A stretch of 64,000 nucleotides of DNA from Sphingobacteriales bacterium (GTDB taxonomy: Bacteria; Bacteroidota; Bacteroidia; Sphingobacteriales; Sphingobacteriaceae): positions 1 to 64,000 of the forward strand of contig JAPLFD010000006.1 in assembly GCA_026390835.1 (NCBI GenBank). Reading direction: 5' to 3'. The notes below the pieces were generated by a model, which had not been told where the DNA came from, searched no databases, and saw only the letters and a list, made by a program, of their open reading frames with translations. Below are positions 19,382-29,706 of the stretch, piece by piece. Both the position numbers and the translations under genes were made by a program. Position 1 is the stretch's first letter; each line of letters begins with the position of its first letter.

Positions 19382-21433
19382 ATGAACTCTAAAAAAATAC
19401 CATTCTTAAATAGAGAAATAAGCTGGCTATATTTTAACGATAGGGTGCTGCAAGAAGCGGCGGATAAAAGCGTGCCTTTACTTGAGCGGCTACGTTTTTT
19501 AGCCATTTTTTCCTCCAACCTAGACGAATTTTATAGAGTACGTATCGCTATACTTAATAGGCTAGCACGCACCAATAATAAATTTAACGATGTTTTGGGC
19601 TACAACCCCAAAAAACTACTAAACCAAATTCGGTCTATTGTAGTAACGCAAGAAAAAAAGTTTAATGCACTGTTTGAAACACAGTTGGTAAAACAACTAG
19701 CCGAAAACAAAATCTTTATCCTAAACGAACATCAATTAAATGTAAGCCGGGGAGAATTTGTTCGAAACCACTTTAACGAGCAAATACTCTCTACACTTGT
19801 ACCCATCATTTTAACAGACGAATTACCCTTCCCCGAATTAAAAGATCGGTACGAATATTTTTTCATTAAGCTCACGAAAAAATCACGTAAAACGCACGTA
19901 AAATATGCATTAATAGAGCTCCCAAAGAATCTGAAGCGTTTTTTAGTGTTGCCACAAACCAACCAATTGCAATTTGTAATTCTTGTTGACGATATTATTC
20001 GGTACTGCTTAAAAGACATCTTTTATACCCTCGATTACGATACCATTGAGGCCTATACCATACAATTAACCCGTGATGCCGAACTCGACTTATCGCACGA
20101 TGTGAGTGATAAGTTTATAGATGTATTAACCAAAAGTTTGCAGAAACGCCGCTATGGCAAACCCATGCGTTTATTATATGACCGTGAAATGCCCGCAGAA
20201 ATGCGTGCTTTCTTGGTATCAAAACTGCATGTAAGCAACGATAGTTTAATACCTGGCAATCGGTATCATAATTTTAAAGACTTTATAAACTTCCCTAATG
20301 TGGGTAACCCAGCTTTAGAATATGAAAAACAACTGCCCTTAAAAATTTCGGAATTAGATTTAGGAACCAGTATTTTAAACCAAATTGCCGAAAAAGACTA
20401 TTTGGTAAACCTGCCCTATCAATCTTTCGATTACATCATACACTTTTTAAGAGAGGCCGCAATAGACCCTAAAGTAAAAGAAATAAAAATTACGCTCTAC
20501 CGCTTGGCAGAAAACTCAAGCATTATAAATGCACTCATAAATGCCGCAAAAAATGGCAAAAAAGTGCACTGCTTTTTAGAGTTAAAGGCCCGTTTTGATG
20601 AAGAAGCTAATATTTATTGGACCGATAAGCTTAGAGACGGAGGTGTAAACGTAGATTTTGGCATTTGGGATTTTAAAGTACACTCTAAAATTTGCTTAGT
20701 TACCCGTTTAGAAAAACGAAAAAAAGTATACTACGCAAACCTCTCTACCGGTAACTTTAACGAAAAAACGGCAAAATTATATTGCGATCATAGCTTATTT
20801 ACTGCAAACCAACTTATAACCAACGAAGTTCAACGTGTATTTAGTGGCTTGCTGAAAAAAACATTTTATAAAGACTACAAACAGCTTATTGTATCCCCGC
20901 TAGAAAGTAGAAAAAAACTCTTTCATTTAATTGATTCGGAAATAACACATGCCAAAAAAGGTAAAATGGCTTATATTATTCTTAAAATGAATAGCCTTAC
21001 CGACCACAAAATAATTGAAAAACTATACCAAGCCAGCCAAGCAGGCGTTAAAATTGAATTGATTATTAGAGGCATGTGCTCTTTACTACCAAGCATAAAA
21101 GGTTATAGCGAAAATATCAACATCGTAAGTATAATAGATAGATACCTAGAACACGCTCGAGTGTGGATTTTTGGTAACAAAGGAGACGAAAAAATATACC
21201 TCAGTTCTGCCGATTTAATGACCCGAAATTTAGATCATAGACTAGAAGTAGGTTTCCCGATTCTAGATCCATACATCAAACTACAAATACGTGATATCAT
21301 TGATTTGCAATTGAGAGACAATACCAAAGCAAGAATCATTCAACCAAATGGCTTATCGCCACGCAAAAAACCGAAGAAAAATAATACCTTTCGGGCACAA
21401 ACCGATACCTATACCTATTTAAAAAATCTATAA
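19382..21433 (+). CDS. ppk1: Polyphosphate kinase 1
   Basis: 683 aa, FLNREISWLYFNDRVLQEA, IKITLYRLAENSSIINALINAAKNGKKVHCFLELKARFDEEANIYW. Confidence 0.97.
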   Translation: MNSKKIPFLNREISWLYFNDRVLQEAADKSVPLLERLRFLAIFSSNLDEFYRVRIAILNRLARTNNKFNDVLGYNPKKLLNQIRSIVVTQEKKFNALFETQLVKQLAENKIFILNEHQLNVSRGEFVRNHFNEQILSTLVPIILTDELPFPELKDRYEYFFIKLTKKSRKTHVKYALIELPKNLKRFLVLPQTNQLQFVILVDDIIRYCLKDIFYTLDYDTIEAYTIQLTRDAELDLSHDVSDKFIDVLTKSLQKRRYGKPMRLLYDREMPAEMRAFLVSKLHVSNDSLIPGNRYHNFKDFINFPNVGNPALEYEKQLPLKISELDLGTSILNQIAEKDYLVNLPYQSFDYIIHFLREAAIDPKVKEIKITLYRLAENSSIINALINAAKNGKKVHCFLELKARFDEEANIYWTDKLRDGGVNVDFGIWDFKVHSKICLVTRLEKRKKVYYANLSTGNFNEKTAKLYCDHSLFTANQLITNEVQRVFSGLLKKTFYKDYKQLIVSPLESRKKLFHLIDSEITHAKKGKMAYIILKMNSLTDHKIIEKLYQASQAGVKIELIIRGMCSLLPSIKGYSENINIVSIIDRYLEHARVWIFGNKGDEKIYLSSADLMTRNLDHRLEVGFPILDPYIKLQIRDIIDLQLRDNTKARIIQPNGLSPRKKPKKNNTFRAQTDTYTYLKNL

Positions 21434-22315
21434 TTGAGATACGCCGCCATAGATATTGGCTCAAACGCCATACGATTATTAATTGCAGACATATTTACTA
21501 AAGGAAAAACCCACACCTTTAAAAAAAATACGCTTCTACGCATTCCCCTACGCTTAGGCGAAGATGCCTTTATGCATCAACGCATTTCTGAAGAAAAAGC
21601 AGAGCAACTCATTAAAACCATTTTTTCCTTCGCTCTGCTTATGGATGTATATCAGGTAGATGATTACATGGCTTGTGCAACATCGGCCATGCGTGAGGCT
21701 AAAAATGGACCAGAATTGGTTAAAAAAATCTTCAAAACCTGTAATATTAAAATTAACATTGTTGAAGGACAAGAAGAGGCAAATATAATTTATGCTAGCC
21801 ATATAGAGCAGTTACTAGATCAAGATAAAAACTACTTATATATAGATGTTGGTGGAGGTAGTACGGAATTATCGGTTTTTTCTGCCAATAATTTAGTAGC
21901 ATCCAAATCATTTGATATTGGCACCATTAGAATTCTGGATAAAAAAGTAAAACCCGAAAATTGGATTCATGCAAAAGAGTGGTTGAAGAAAATGGGTGCA
22001 AGCCATCCGAATTTAACAGCAATAGGTACCGGTGGAAACATCAACAAAATATACCGTTTGGCTAATTTAAAAGAGGGTGAAAGCCTATCTACCAAAAAAT
22101 TTAACCAAGTAGCCAAACAATTGCAAGCCTTAACCTTAGAGCAGCGCATTGTAGAACTAGGTTTAAAGCCCGACCGAGCAGATGTAATTATTCCGGCTTG
22201 TGAAATTTATGCCAATTTATTTAAATGGGGCAATGTAAAAGAAACCATTGTGCCAAGTGTAGGCTTGGTTGATGGAATTATTCAATTACTTATCGATAAA
22301 AATTTAGGTAACTAA
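21434..22315 (+). CDS. ppx: Exopolyphosphatase / Ppx-GppA family
   Basis: 293 aa, YAAIDIGSNAIRLLIAD, YIDVGGGSTELSVF; TTG start immediately after ppk1 stop. Confidence 0.93.
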   Translation: MRYAAIDIGSNAIRLLIADIFTKGKTHTFKKNTLLRIPLRLGEDAFMHQRISEEKAEQLIKTIFSFALLMDVYQVDDYMACATSAMREAKNGPELVKKIFKTCNIKINIVEGQEEANIIYASHIEQLLDQDKNYLYIDVGGGSTELSVFSANNLVASKSFDIGTIRILDKKVKPENWIHAKEWLKKMGASHPNLTAIGTGGNINKIYRLANLKEGESLSTKKFNQVAKQLQALTLEQRIVELGLKPDRADVIIPACEIYANLFKWGNVKETIVPSVGLVDGIIQLLIDKNLGN

Positions 22316-22815
22316 TACCTAATACCCGCTTTTTTAAACAGAAAGTGTATGAGCCAAATAGGGCCAATTAATAAAAATTTCAAATCATCAAAAAATGAAG
22401 GTTTTTTACCTTCAATTTTATGACCGATAAATTGGCCAGCCCAAGCCAAAACAAAAATACCTAAACAGCTTTGCCACATGGCGGGGCCTCCTATTTGCTC
22501 CCATTTTTCTAGGGCAATAATTCCTCCAGAAAAAACAAACATCAGTAAAAGCATTACATACGATAATACCGGGGATAAGCGGTAGTAGTAATAAATAGAG
22601 AAGGCAATAAAAAAAGAAGCCCAATTGATATAACCTTGGTATTCGCCTAAAAAACCCAATGTTGGGAACGGAATTGACCAAATGAGTCCAAAAAGACTGA
22701 ACACAATAGCGGGCACACAAATCCAATGAATGGTTTTATTGGTGTGGTTTTGGTGGCTTTCTGCATATTTTTCAAAATACACATCTACCGGGCGAAGGGT
22801 TTGTTTTGTAGCCAT
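22312..22815 (-). CDS. DUF962/Mpo1-like membrane protein
   Basis: 167 aa, YFEKYAESHQNHTNKTIHWICVPAIVFSLFGLIW. Confidence 0.85.
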   Translation of the reverse strand: MATKQTLRPVDVYFEKYAESHQNHTNKTIHWICVPAIVFSLFGLIWSIPFPTLGFLGEYQGYINWASFFIAFSIYYYYRLSPVLSYVMLLLMFVFSGGIIALEKWEQIGGPAMWQSCLGIFVLAWAGQFIGHKIEGKKPSFFDDLKFLLIGPIWLIHFLFKKAGIRY

Positions 22816-22821
22816 ATTTAC

Positions 22822-24375
22822 TTATTTAGCAAAAGCAACCGAACGAGTTTCACGAATAACGGTTACTTTAATTTGTCCAGGATAAGTCATTTCAGTTTGA
22901 ATACGGTTCGAAATATCGGCGGCCAACACTTCTGCCTCGGCATCGGTAACGCGTTCGCTTTCTACCACTACCCGTAATTCTCTACCAGCTTGTATCGCAA
23001 AGGTTTTTTCTACACCAGGATACGATAAAGCCAAAGATTCTAGTTCTTTCAAACGCTTAATATAGCTTTCTACTACCTCACGGCGGGCACCCGGGCGGGC
23101 ACCAGAAATGGCATCACAAGCTTGAATAATGGGCGAAATCATCGAAGTCATTTCTACCTCGTCGTGGTGAGCACCAATGGCGTTACACACTTCCGGATGT
23201 TCTTTATACTTCTCGGCCAATTGCATGCCCAAAAGAGCGTGTGGCAATTCGGGGTTATCGTCAGGCACTTTACCAATATCGTGGAGCAAGCCCGCACGTT
23301 TAGCTAATTTTACGTTTAAGCCCAATTCTGCCGCCATGGTGGCACAAAAATTAGCTACCTCTCGTGAGTGTTGCAGCAAATTTTGTCCGTACGACGAACG
23401 GTAACGCATACGGCCCACCATACGAATTAACTCGGGGTGTAAACCATGGATACCCAAATCGATAACGGTACGTTCTCCAATTTCTACAATTTCATCTTCA
23501 ATTTGTTTTTTTGTTTTGGCCACCACTTCCTCAATACGGGCCGGATGAATACGACCATCGGTTACCAAACGGTGTAAGGCCAAACGGGCAATTTCTCTAC
23601 GCACCGGATCGAAACCCGATAAGATGATTGCTTCTGGAGTATCGTCTACAATAATTTCGATACCCGTTGCGGCTTCTAAGGCTCTAATATTACGTCCCTC
23701 ACGACCGATAACACGACCTTTCACCTCATCACTTTCGATATTGAAGATGGATACCGTATTTTCGATGGCGCTTTCGGTAGCGGTACGCTGAATGGTTTGA
23801 ATAACCACCTTTTTAGCTTCTTTAGAGGCTGTTAGCTTGGCTTCGTCCACAATGTCTTTAATTTGCATCATGGCTTGCGTACGAGCTTCTTCTTTAAGCG
23901 CTTCTACCATTTGATTTTTAGCTTCCTCGGCCGATAAATTGGCTAAGGTTTCCAATTGGCTTACCTGCTGGGCTTTCACCAAATCTAGCTCTTCTTGCTT
24001 TTTACGAGTCAAATCCGTTTGCTTTTCAAAATTCTGACGGCTTTGATCTAAATCTTGCTCCTTACGGCTTAAATGCTCTAGCTTTTGGTTTAGCGATTGC
24101 TCTTTCTGGCGCAAGCTATTTTCCCGTTGGTTGGCTTGGTTGTTTTTTTCATTAATTTCTTGCTCGTGTTCCGATTTCATTTGCAAGAACTTCTCTTTAG
24201 CCTCTAATAATTTATTTTTTCGTAAGATTTCCGCATTTTCTTCGGCATCTCTCAAAATTTTCTTGGCTTTTGCCTGAGCGGCAACTTCTTCACTTTGGTA
24301 AAAACGTTTCAACATAAACCTGCCGGTACCAAGGCCCAACAGTAAACTTCCTACCACATATGCTATTATTTCCAT
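22822..24375 (-). CDS. rny: Ribonuclease Y
   Basis: 517 aa, N-terminal TM and coiled coil, KH domain ([46 protein letters not shown]), HD domain. Confidence 0.98.
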   Translation of the reverse strand: MEIIAYVVGSLLLGLGTGRFMLKRFYQSEEVAAQAKAKKILRDAEENAEILRKNKLLEAKEKFLQMKSEHEQEINEKNNQANQRENSLRQKEQSLNQKLEHLSRKEQDLDQSRQNFEKQTDLTRKKQEELDLVKAQQVSQLETLANLSAEEAKNQMVEALKEEARTQAMMQIKDIVDEAKLTASKEAKKVVIQTIQRTATESAIENTVSIFNIESDEVKGRVIGREGRNIRALEAATGIEIIVDDTPEAIILSGFDPVRREIARLALHRLVTDGRIHPARIEEVVAKTKKQIEDEIVEIGERTVIDLGIHGLHPELIRMVGRMRYRSSYGQNLLQHSREVANFCATMAAELGLNVKLAKRAGLLHDIGKVPDDNPELPHALLGMQLAEKYKEHPEVCNAIGAHHDEVEMTSMISPIIQACDAISGARPGARREVVESYIKRLKELESLALSYPGVEKTFAIQAGRELRVVVESERVTDAEAEVLAADISNRIQTEMTYPGQIKVTVIRETRSVAFAK

Positions 24376-24394
24376 TTTGTTTATAAATAAAAAA

Positions 24395-24484
24395 CCGTTA
24401 ACAATTCTTAAGTGCAGGCATGTCTAGTTGTTGCTTGCTCGAAGCAACAAAAAGCTAGCTAGTGAAACCTAAAAACCCTAACGG
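24395..24484 (-). ncRNA. ssrS: Candidate 6S-like RNA between zapA and rny
   Basis: Closing stem CCGTTA/TAACGG (24395-24400/24479-24484), open centre, apical 9-bp hairpin TTGTTGCTT-GCTCG-AAGCAACAA (24428-24450); zapA-linked position. Confidence 0.5.
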
Positions 24485-24515
24485 CTTATATAAAACTCAA
24501 TGTTTAAAAAACGTA

Positions 24516-24809
24516 TTACTTCGTTGCGAAGAATTCCGTAAGCAATTGATCAAGCTGAAAAACCTTTTCAGCCACTTCATTATCGGTAGTTCCTGCTTTG
24601 CTCTCGGCCTTTATCGTAGCCGTAGCAAAATGCAGTACACTCATCGATAACAGATCTTGTTTATCACGAACCGAATAGGCATCCTGATATTCTTTGATCC
24701 TGTCGTTGATCAATTTTGCTGCCCTACGTATCACTTCCTCCTCTTCCTGATTCACCTTTAAGGGGTAAATCCGGTCAGCAATATTTATTTTTATGGAGAT
24801 TTCTCCCAT
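24516..24809 (-). CDS. zapA: Cell division protein ZapA
   Basis: 97 aa, ISIKINIADRIYPLKVNQEEEEVIRRAAKLINDRIKEYQ. Confidence 0.92.
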   Translation of the reverse strand: MGEISIKINIADRIYPLKVNQEEEEVIRRAAKLINDRIKEYQDAYSVRDKQDLLSMSVLHFATATIKAESKAGTTDNEVAEKVFQLDQLLTEFFATK

Positions 24810-24831
24810 TTTGAGCTTGTTTCACTTTGTA

Positions 24832-25122
24832 TTACTTCTTCAGCAATACAATACACTTATCTATTTCGCGTACAAATTCGCTAATTTTTTGCTTGATGTC
24901 AAGACTTTTTTCACTATCGCCTTCTAATGAGCGTGCTAACTTTAAAGCTCGTACCCGTTCCTCTAGTTCTAAAGTAAGTTTTTTGCTTGTTTCAACAGCT
25001 ACCTGAAGGCTCTGATTATCTAATTTTAAGTTATCATTTTCTTCTTGCAAGGCAGCGCACAACTCCACTAATCGAGCTGTTTTATCTAAAACTTGTGTTA
25101 ATTGATTGGCTACCCTTGACAT
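24832..25122 (-). CDS. Small coiled-coil protein, ZapB-like in character
   Basis: 96 aa; LCAALQEENDNLKLDNQSLQVAVETSKKLTLELEERVRALKLA heptads; between pheT and zapA. Confidence 0.65.
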   Translation of the reverse strand: MSRVANQLTQVLDKTARLVELCAALQEENDNLKLDNQSLQVAVETSKKLTLELEERVRALKLARSLEGDSEKSLDIKQKISEFVREIDKCIVLLKK

Positions 25123-25139
25123 AAATTTGCTAAAATCGA

Positions 25140-27542
25140 TTAGGTGCGAATTGTTGCACCGGCTTCTTTCTCTAAATTTAGTATTAATTTTTGCATAATC
25201 GAATCAATCTGCTTATCGTTCAGCGTTTTCTCCTCGTCATGTAACACAAAACTCAACGCGTACGATTTTTTATCGGCTGGCAATTTATCGCCTTGGTATA
25301 CATCAAAAACACTAACCTCTTTTAATAAGCTGCGTTCTGTTTTTAGGCTGATGTTTTTCAAGGTCTCAAAACTCACATTCCGATCAATTAACATTGATAA
25401 ATCTCGTTTAACCGCCGGAAACTTAGCCACCTCTTGATAGGTAATTTTATGATTTTTAAGCGATTTTAAAACCGCATCCCAATCTATTTCGGCATAAAAC
25501 ACCTCCGAATTTACATCCAATTGTTTTAAAATTTTAGTAGATACGGCACCAAAATCGACCAATGATTTTTCGCCACGACCATAGGACAAGCCATAAGCCA
25601 AGGTATTTAATTCGCTCTCTTTAGTTTGTAAATTCTGAATACCCAATTTTGCAAATAAAGTATCTACTACCGATTTGATATGATAAAAAGACGATTCTTT
25701 AGCGGCTTGGTTCCAACCAGCCAACTGACTTTTTCCAGTAATAAATATAGCTAAACGTTGCTGTTCTTGATAACCTCCCTCTTTTTTCAAGAAATAGGTT
25801 TTGCCAAATTCGTAACATTTTAAATCGGCATTTTTATGATTTTGGTTATATACAATGGCTTCTAAGCCAGAAAACAAGAGCGTTTGACGCATGGTATCTA
25901 AATCGCTGCTCAGCGGATTCAAAAGCGTTACGGCTCTATCTGCATCCAAAGTATACTTTCCGCTCGTTAGGGAGTTCGATAAGCACTCGAAATAGCCATT
26001 GGCACTTAACCAATCGGCTACTTGGTGTTGCACCGCTTCTCTATCGGGTTTAGCCGAGTAATTTAGCGAAGCCCGTACTTGGTTCGGAATTTCTACTTGG
26101 TTATAGCCAACCATGCGTAAAATTTCTTCAATAATATCTACCTCACGGGTTACATCTACACGGTAAGCCGGCACCCGAAGGTTTAAACCCTCGGCCGTTT
26201 CGGCTACAATTTCTATTTGCAAGCCACTAATAATGGCTTTTACTGTTGCTGGCTCAATTTCCTTACCAATTAATCGGTTTACATGTTGATAGCTAACGCC
26301 TACATCGAATGGTTTAATGGGGTTTGGATAAAAATCGGCAATAGACGATGAGATTTGCCCGCCGGCTACTTCTTGAATCAATAGCGCAGCTCTTTTTAAG
26401 GCAAAAACGGTCATTTCTGGGTCGGTGCCACGCTCAAAACGGAAAGAAGCATCTGTTTTTAAACCAAAACGCTTGCTACTTTTACGCACACTCACCGAGT
26501 TAAAATAGGCACTCTCTAAGAAAATAGTAGTGGTTTCGGCACTCACGCTCGAGCCCAATCCGCCAAATACACCAGCCAAACACAAAGGCCCTTTGGTATC
26601 GCAAATCATTAAATCTTGCGCCGAAAGCTTGCGTTCTACACCATCAAGAGTAACAAAAGGCGTATTTTCAGCACAGGTTTTTACCACTATTTTGCCGCCA
26701 GCAATCTTAGCCGCATCGAAAGCGTGCAAAGGCTGACCCAATTCGTGTAAAACGTAATTGGTTACATCTACCACATTATTTATGGGGCGCACCCCAATGG
26801 TATTCAATTTATTTTTTAACCAACTAGGCGATTCTTGCACACGTATTCCACTAATGGTTAGCGATGAATAACGTGGGCAAGCTTCGGTAGCTTGTACTTC
26901 TACCGGAATCACCAACGATTCGTTATCAACTTTAAAAGCCAATACATCTGGCAAAATCACTTTTGTATTGAAAAAAGCAGCTAAATCTCTAGCTACACCT
27001 AGATGCGAAGCCGCATCTGCTCGGTTGGGTGTTAGCCCAATTTCGAACAAATAATCGTCTTCTAAGTTGAAGTATGTTTTTGCTAAGGTGCCTACTTTTA
27101 CGTCTTCTGGCAGCACCAAAATACCTTCGTGAGAAGTACCTAAACCTATTTCGTCTTCGGCACAAATCATGCCTTGCGATACTTCGCCACGAATTTTAGA
27201 ATCTTTAATTTTAAAAGGTTCACCCGATGTTGGATACACCGTAGTACCTTCTACCGCCACAACCACCTTTTGCCCTACGGCTACATTTGCCGCTCCGCAC
27301 ACAATTTGTAGTGCTTCACCTTTGCCCACATCTACCGTGGTTATTTTCAACCGATCGGCATTGGGGTGTTGCACACAGGTAAGCACCTGGCCAATAAACA
27401 AACCTTCTAAACCACCAGGAACAAATTGAACTTTTTCAACATGCTCTACTTCTAAACCAATATCGGTTAAAATAAGCGACAGTTCATCGGGTGTTTTATC
27501 GGTAGCTATATGGTGTTTAAGCCAAGAATACGAAATCTTCAT
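25140..27542 (-). CDS. pheT: Phenylalanine--tRNA ligase beta subunit
   Basis: 800 aa, MKISYSWLKHHI, tRNA-binding domain, B3/B4 and FDX-ACB domains. Confidence 0.98.
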   Translation of the reverse strand: MKISYSWLKHHIATDKTPDELSLILTDIGLEVEHVEKVQFVPGGLEGLFIGQVLTCVQHPNADRLKITTVDVGKGEALQIVCGAANVAVGQKVVVAVEGTTVYPTSGEPFKIKDSKIRGEVSQGMICAEDEIGLGTSHEGILVLPEDVKVGTLAKTYFNLEDDYLFEIGLTPNRADAASHLGVARDLAAFFNTKVILPDVLAFKVDNESLVIPVEVQATEACPRYSSLTISGIRVQESPSWLKNKLNTIGVRPINNVVDVTNYVLHELGQPLHAFDAAKIAGGKIVVKTCAENTPFVTLDGVERKLSAQDLMICDTKGPLCLAGVFGGLGSSVSAETTTIFLESAYFNSVSVRKSSKRFGLKTDASFRFERGTDPEMTVFALKRAALLIQEVAGGQISSSIADFYPNPIKPFDVGVSYQHVNRLIGKEIEPATVKAIISGLQIEIVAETAEGLNLRVPAYRVDVTREVDIIEEILRMVGYNQVEIPNQVRASLNYSAKPDREAVQHQVADWLSANGYFECLSNSLTSGKYTLDADRAVTLLNPLSSDLDTMRQTLLFSGLEAIVYNQNHKNADLKCYEFGKTYFLKKEGGYQEQQRLAIFITGKSQLAGWNQAAKESSFYHIKSVVDTLFAKLGIQNLQTKESELNTLAYGLSYGRGEKSLVDFGAVSTKILKQLDVNSEVFYAEIDWDAVLKSLKNHKITYQEVAKFPAVKRDLSMLIDRNVSFETLKNISLKTERSLLKEVSVFDVYQGDKLPADKKSYALSFVLHDEEKTLNDKQIDSIMQKLILNLEKEAGATIRT

Positions 27543-27601
27543 AGGTGTACAAGCGGGTAAAAAGCAAAGATATAAAAATTGCGCTGCAGCAGGATAGCAA
27601 A

Positions 27602-28315
27602 TTAAAGCAAACCTTCGTCGGCAAAGCTAAAATATGCCCGATTGGCAAAAATAAGGTGATCTAAAATGCTCAAATCGAGCAAACGAGCTGCCGAAATGAG
27701 CTTCTGAGTGAGATCTTTATCGGCTTGGCTGGGCGCTGCATTACCGGAGGGATGGTTGTGCGCCAAAATAAGTGACGCCGCATGGTGCGAAATGGCCGTT
27801 TGAAAAATAATTTTTGGATCGGCAATGGTACCGGCCTGGCCACCTTTGCTAATAAGGTGTTTAGAAAGCACCGTATTGGCTCTATTGAGTAAAATAATCC
27901 AAAATTCCTCGTGATTTAAATCGGCAAAATAGGGTCCCAATATGGAGAAAGCATCTTTACTATGACCAATTTTCGACTTTTGTTCTTCCGCTTCCTCTTT
28001 TCGTCTACGCCCCAATTCTAAAGCAGCTATGATGCTTATGGCTTTGGCTTCGCCGATGCCTTTAAATGCCGATAATTCTTGTACCGATAATTTTGCTAAG
28101 TGATTGAGGTTGTTAGATTGGGCACTCAATATACGTTTGCTTAACTCTACAGCGGTTTCGTTTTTATTACCCGAACCAATTAAAATGGCTATTAACTCGG
28201 CATCGGTAAGGCTTCTTCGCCCCTGCAGCATTAACTTTTCTCGAGGCCTATCTTCCTCATTCCACTGCTTAATAGAAATATTTTGCGATTCGTAAGGCAA
28301 ACTCATGCCAACCAA
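27602..28315 (-). CDS. radC: RadC family JAB-domain protein (likely start MSLPYES at 28306)
   Basis: RPREKLMLQGRRSLTDAELIAILIGSG; AHNHPSGNAAPSQAD. Confidence 0.95.
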   Translation of the reverse strand: MVGMSLPYESQNISIKQWNEEDRPREKLMLQGRRSLTDAELIAILIGSGNKNETAVELSKRILSAQSNNLNHLAKLSVQELSAFKGIGEAKAISIIAALELGRRRKEEAEEQKSKIGHSKDAFSILGPYFADLNHEEFWIILLNRANTVLSKHLISKGGQAGTIADPKIIFQTAISHHAASLILAHNHPSGNAAPSQADKDLTQKLISAARLLDLSILDHLIFANRAYFSFADEGLL

Positions 28316-28329
28316 AACGCCTTAAAACA

Positions 28330-28363
28330 AAAAAGAGTATTGACTTAGGCCAATACTCTTTTT
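28330..28363 (-). terminator. rpsT intrinsic terminator
   Basis: AAAAAGAGTATTG-acttaggc-CAATACTCTTTTT perfect inverted repeat. Confidence 0.9.
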
Positions 28364-28382
28364 AAATGCGGTATAAGAAAAC

Positions 28383-28637
28383 TTATTTAAGTCCGTTAAC
28401 GTATTTAGTCAATTTAGACTTGTTGTTAGCAGCTTTGTTTTTGTGGATTACACTTTTCTTAGCTAAACGATCAATCATAGAAATTACTTTAGTCAACAGT
28501 GGGCTAGCCTCTTTTTTTGACTTGGTTTCACGTAGTTTTTTAATCGCATTTCTAGTGGTTTTAGCTTGATAGCGATTGCGCAAACGCTTTGCTGCGTTAG
28601 CTCTGATTCTTTTGATGGACGATTTATGATTTGCCAT
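28383..28637 (-). CDS. rpsT: 30S ribosomal protein S20
   Basis: 84 aa [36 protein letters not shown]. Confidence 0.98.
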   Translation of the reverse strand: MANHKSSIKRIRANAAKRLRNRYQAKTTRNAIKKLRETKSKKEASPLLTKVISMIDRLAKKSVIHKNKAANNKSKLTKYVNGLK

Positions 28638-28734
28638 TTATATACGTTTAGCTGTTCTTTTTTAAGGACTGCAAATATAGCGTGATACTTTCAAAAATAC
28701 AAACCGATTGAAAAAATATTCAAATTTAATTAAT

Positions 28735-29703
28735 ATGAAACCCCTAAAAACCATTTTAATAACCTTCATTTTATTCATTTTAGTAGAAATTTGCAGTTCT
28801 TGGGGCTTTTTTGCGCATCAAAAAATAAATCGATTGGCCGTATTTACACTGCCGAAAGGAATGATTGGTTTTTATAAAAGACAAATAGATTACCTCACCG
28901 ACCATGCCGTTGACCCCGACAAACGCCGCTATGCCGATTCATTAGAGGCGCCACGACATTATTTAGATGCCGATCATTATGGTCTCCACCCATTTGATTC
29001 TATACCTAAAAAGTGGACTGATGCCGTTGCCAAATTTGGCAAAGATAGCTTGGAAGCCTATGGCATGGTGCCTTGGGTTATTGAACGCAATTATTACGCC
29101 TTGGTAAAGGCTTTTAAAGAACGTGATTCCTTGAAAATTTTGCATTATTCTGCCGATTTGGGCCATTACGTGGGCGATGCACACGTACCCCTACACACCA
29201 CCGAAAATTACAATGGGCAGCAAAGTGGTCAGGTTGGTATTCATGGTTTTTGGGAAAGCAGGTTACCGGAATTATTCTCTACCGAATATGACTTTATTGT
29301 AGGCAAGGCCCAATACATTGAACATCCGCTGAACAAAGCTTGGGAAATTGTACAAACCGCCAATAGTTATAAAGATTCGGTATTGCTTGTTGAAGCTCGA
29401 TTAAATCGAGAATTCCCAAAAGACCGTAAGTACGGCTTCAGCCAACGCAATGGTAAAGTAGAACGTAACTACTCGGAAGCATACGCCCGAGCCTACCACG
29501 AGGCTTTAAAAGGTATGGTAGAGCGGCAAATGCGCTCCTCCATTTTTGATATTGGAAGTTATTGGTATTCGGCTTGGATAGATGCTGGCCAACCAACACT
29601 TAAAAATTTAGTTAAGATAGAACCTACAGAAGTAGAGAAAAAACGTATACAAAAAGAAGAACTAGAGTTTAAGAAAGGTAATATGAAAGGGCGTGGGGAA
29701 TAA
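28735..29703 (+). CDS. S1/P1 nuclease / zinc-dependent phospholipase C-like secreted protein (start revised from 28708)
   Basis: Signal peptide MKPLKTILITFILFILVEICSS then WGFFAHQKINRLAVFTLP, HYSADLGHYVGDAHVPLHTTENYNG. Confidence 0.8.
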   Translation: MKPLKTILITFILFILVEICSSWGFFAHQKINRLAVFTLPKGMIGFYKRQIDYLTDHAVDPDKRRYADSLEAPRHYLDADHYGLHPFDSIPKKWTDAVAKFGKDSLEAYGMVPWVIERNYYALVKAFKERDSLKILHYSADLGHYVGDAHVPLHTTENYNGQQSGQVGIHGFWESRLPELFSTEYDFIVGKAQYIEHPLNKAWEIVQTANSYKDSVLLVEARLNREFPKDRKYGFSQRNGKVERNYSEAYARAYHEALKGMVERQMRSSIFDIGSYWYSAWIDAGQPTLKNLVKIEPTEVEKKRIQKEELEFKKGNMKGRGE

Positions 29704-29706
29704 AAT

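Noticed and set aside
22418-22726. 102-aa minus ORF
   Set aside because: Out-of-frame overlap within the DUF962/Mpo1-like gene
24462-24650. 62-aa plus ORF
   Set aside because: Overlaps zapA antisense and the candidate 6S RNA; no start context or homology
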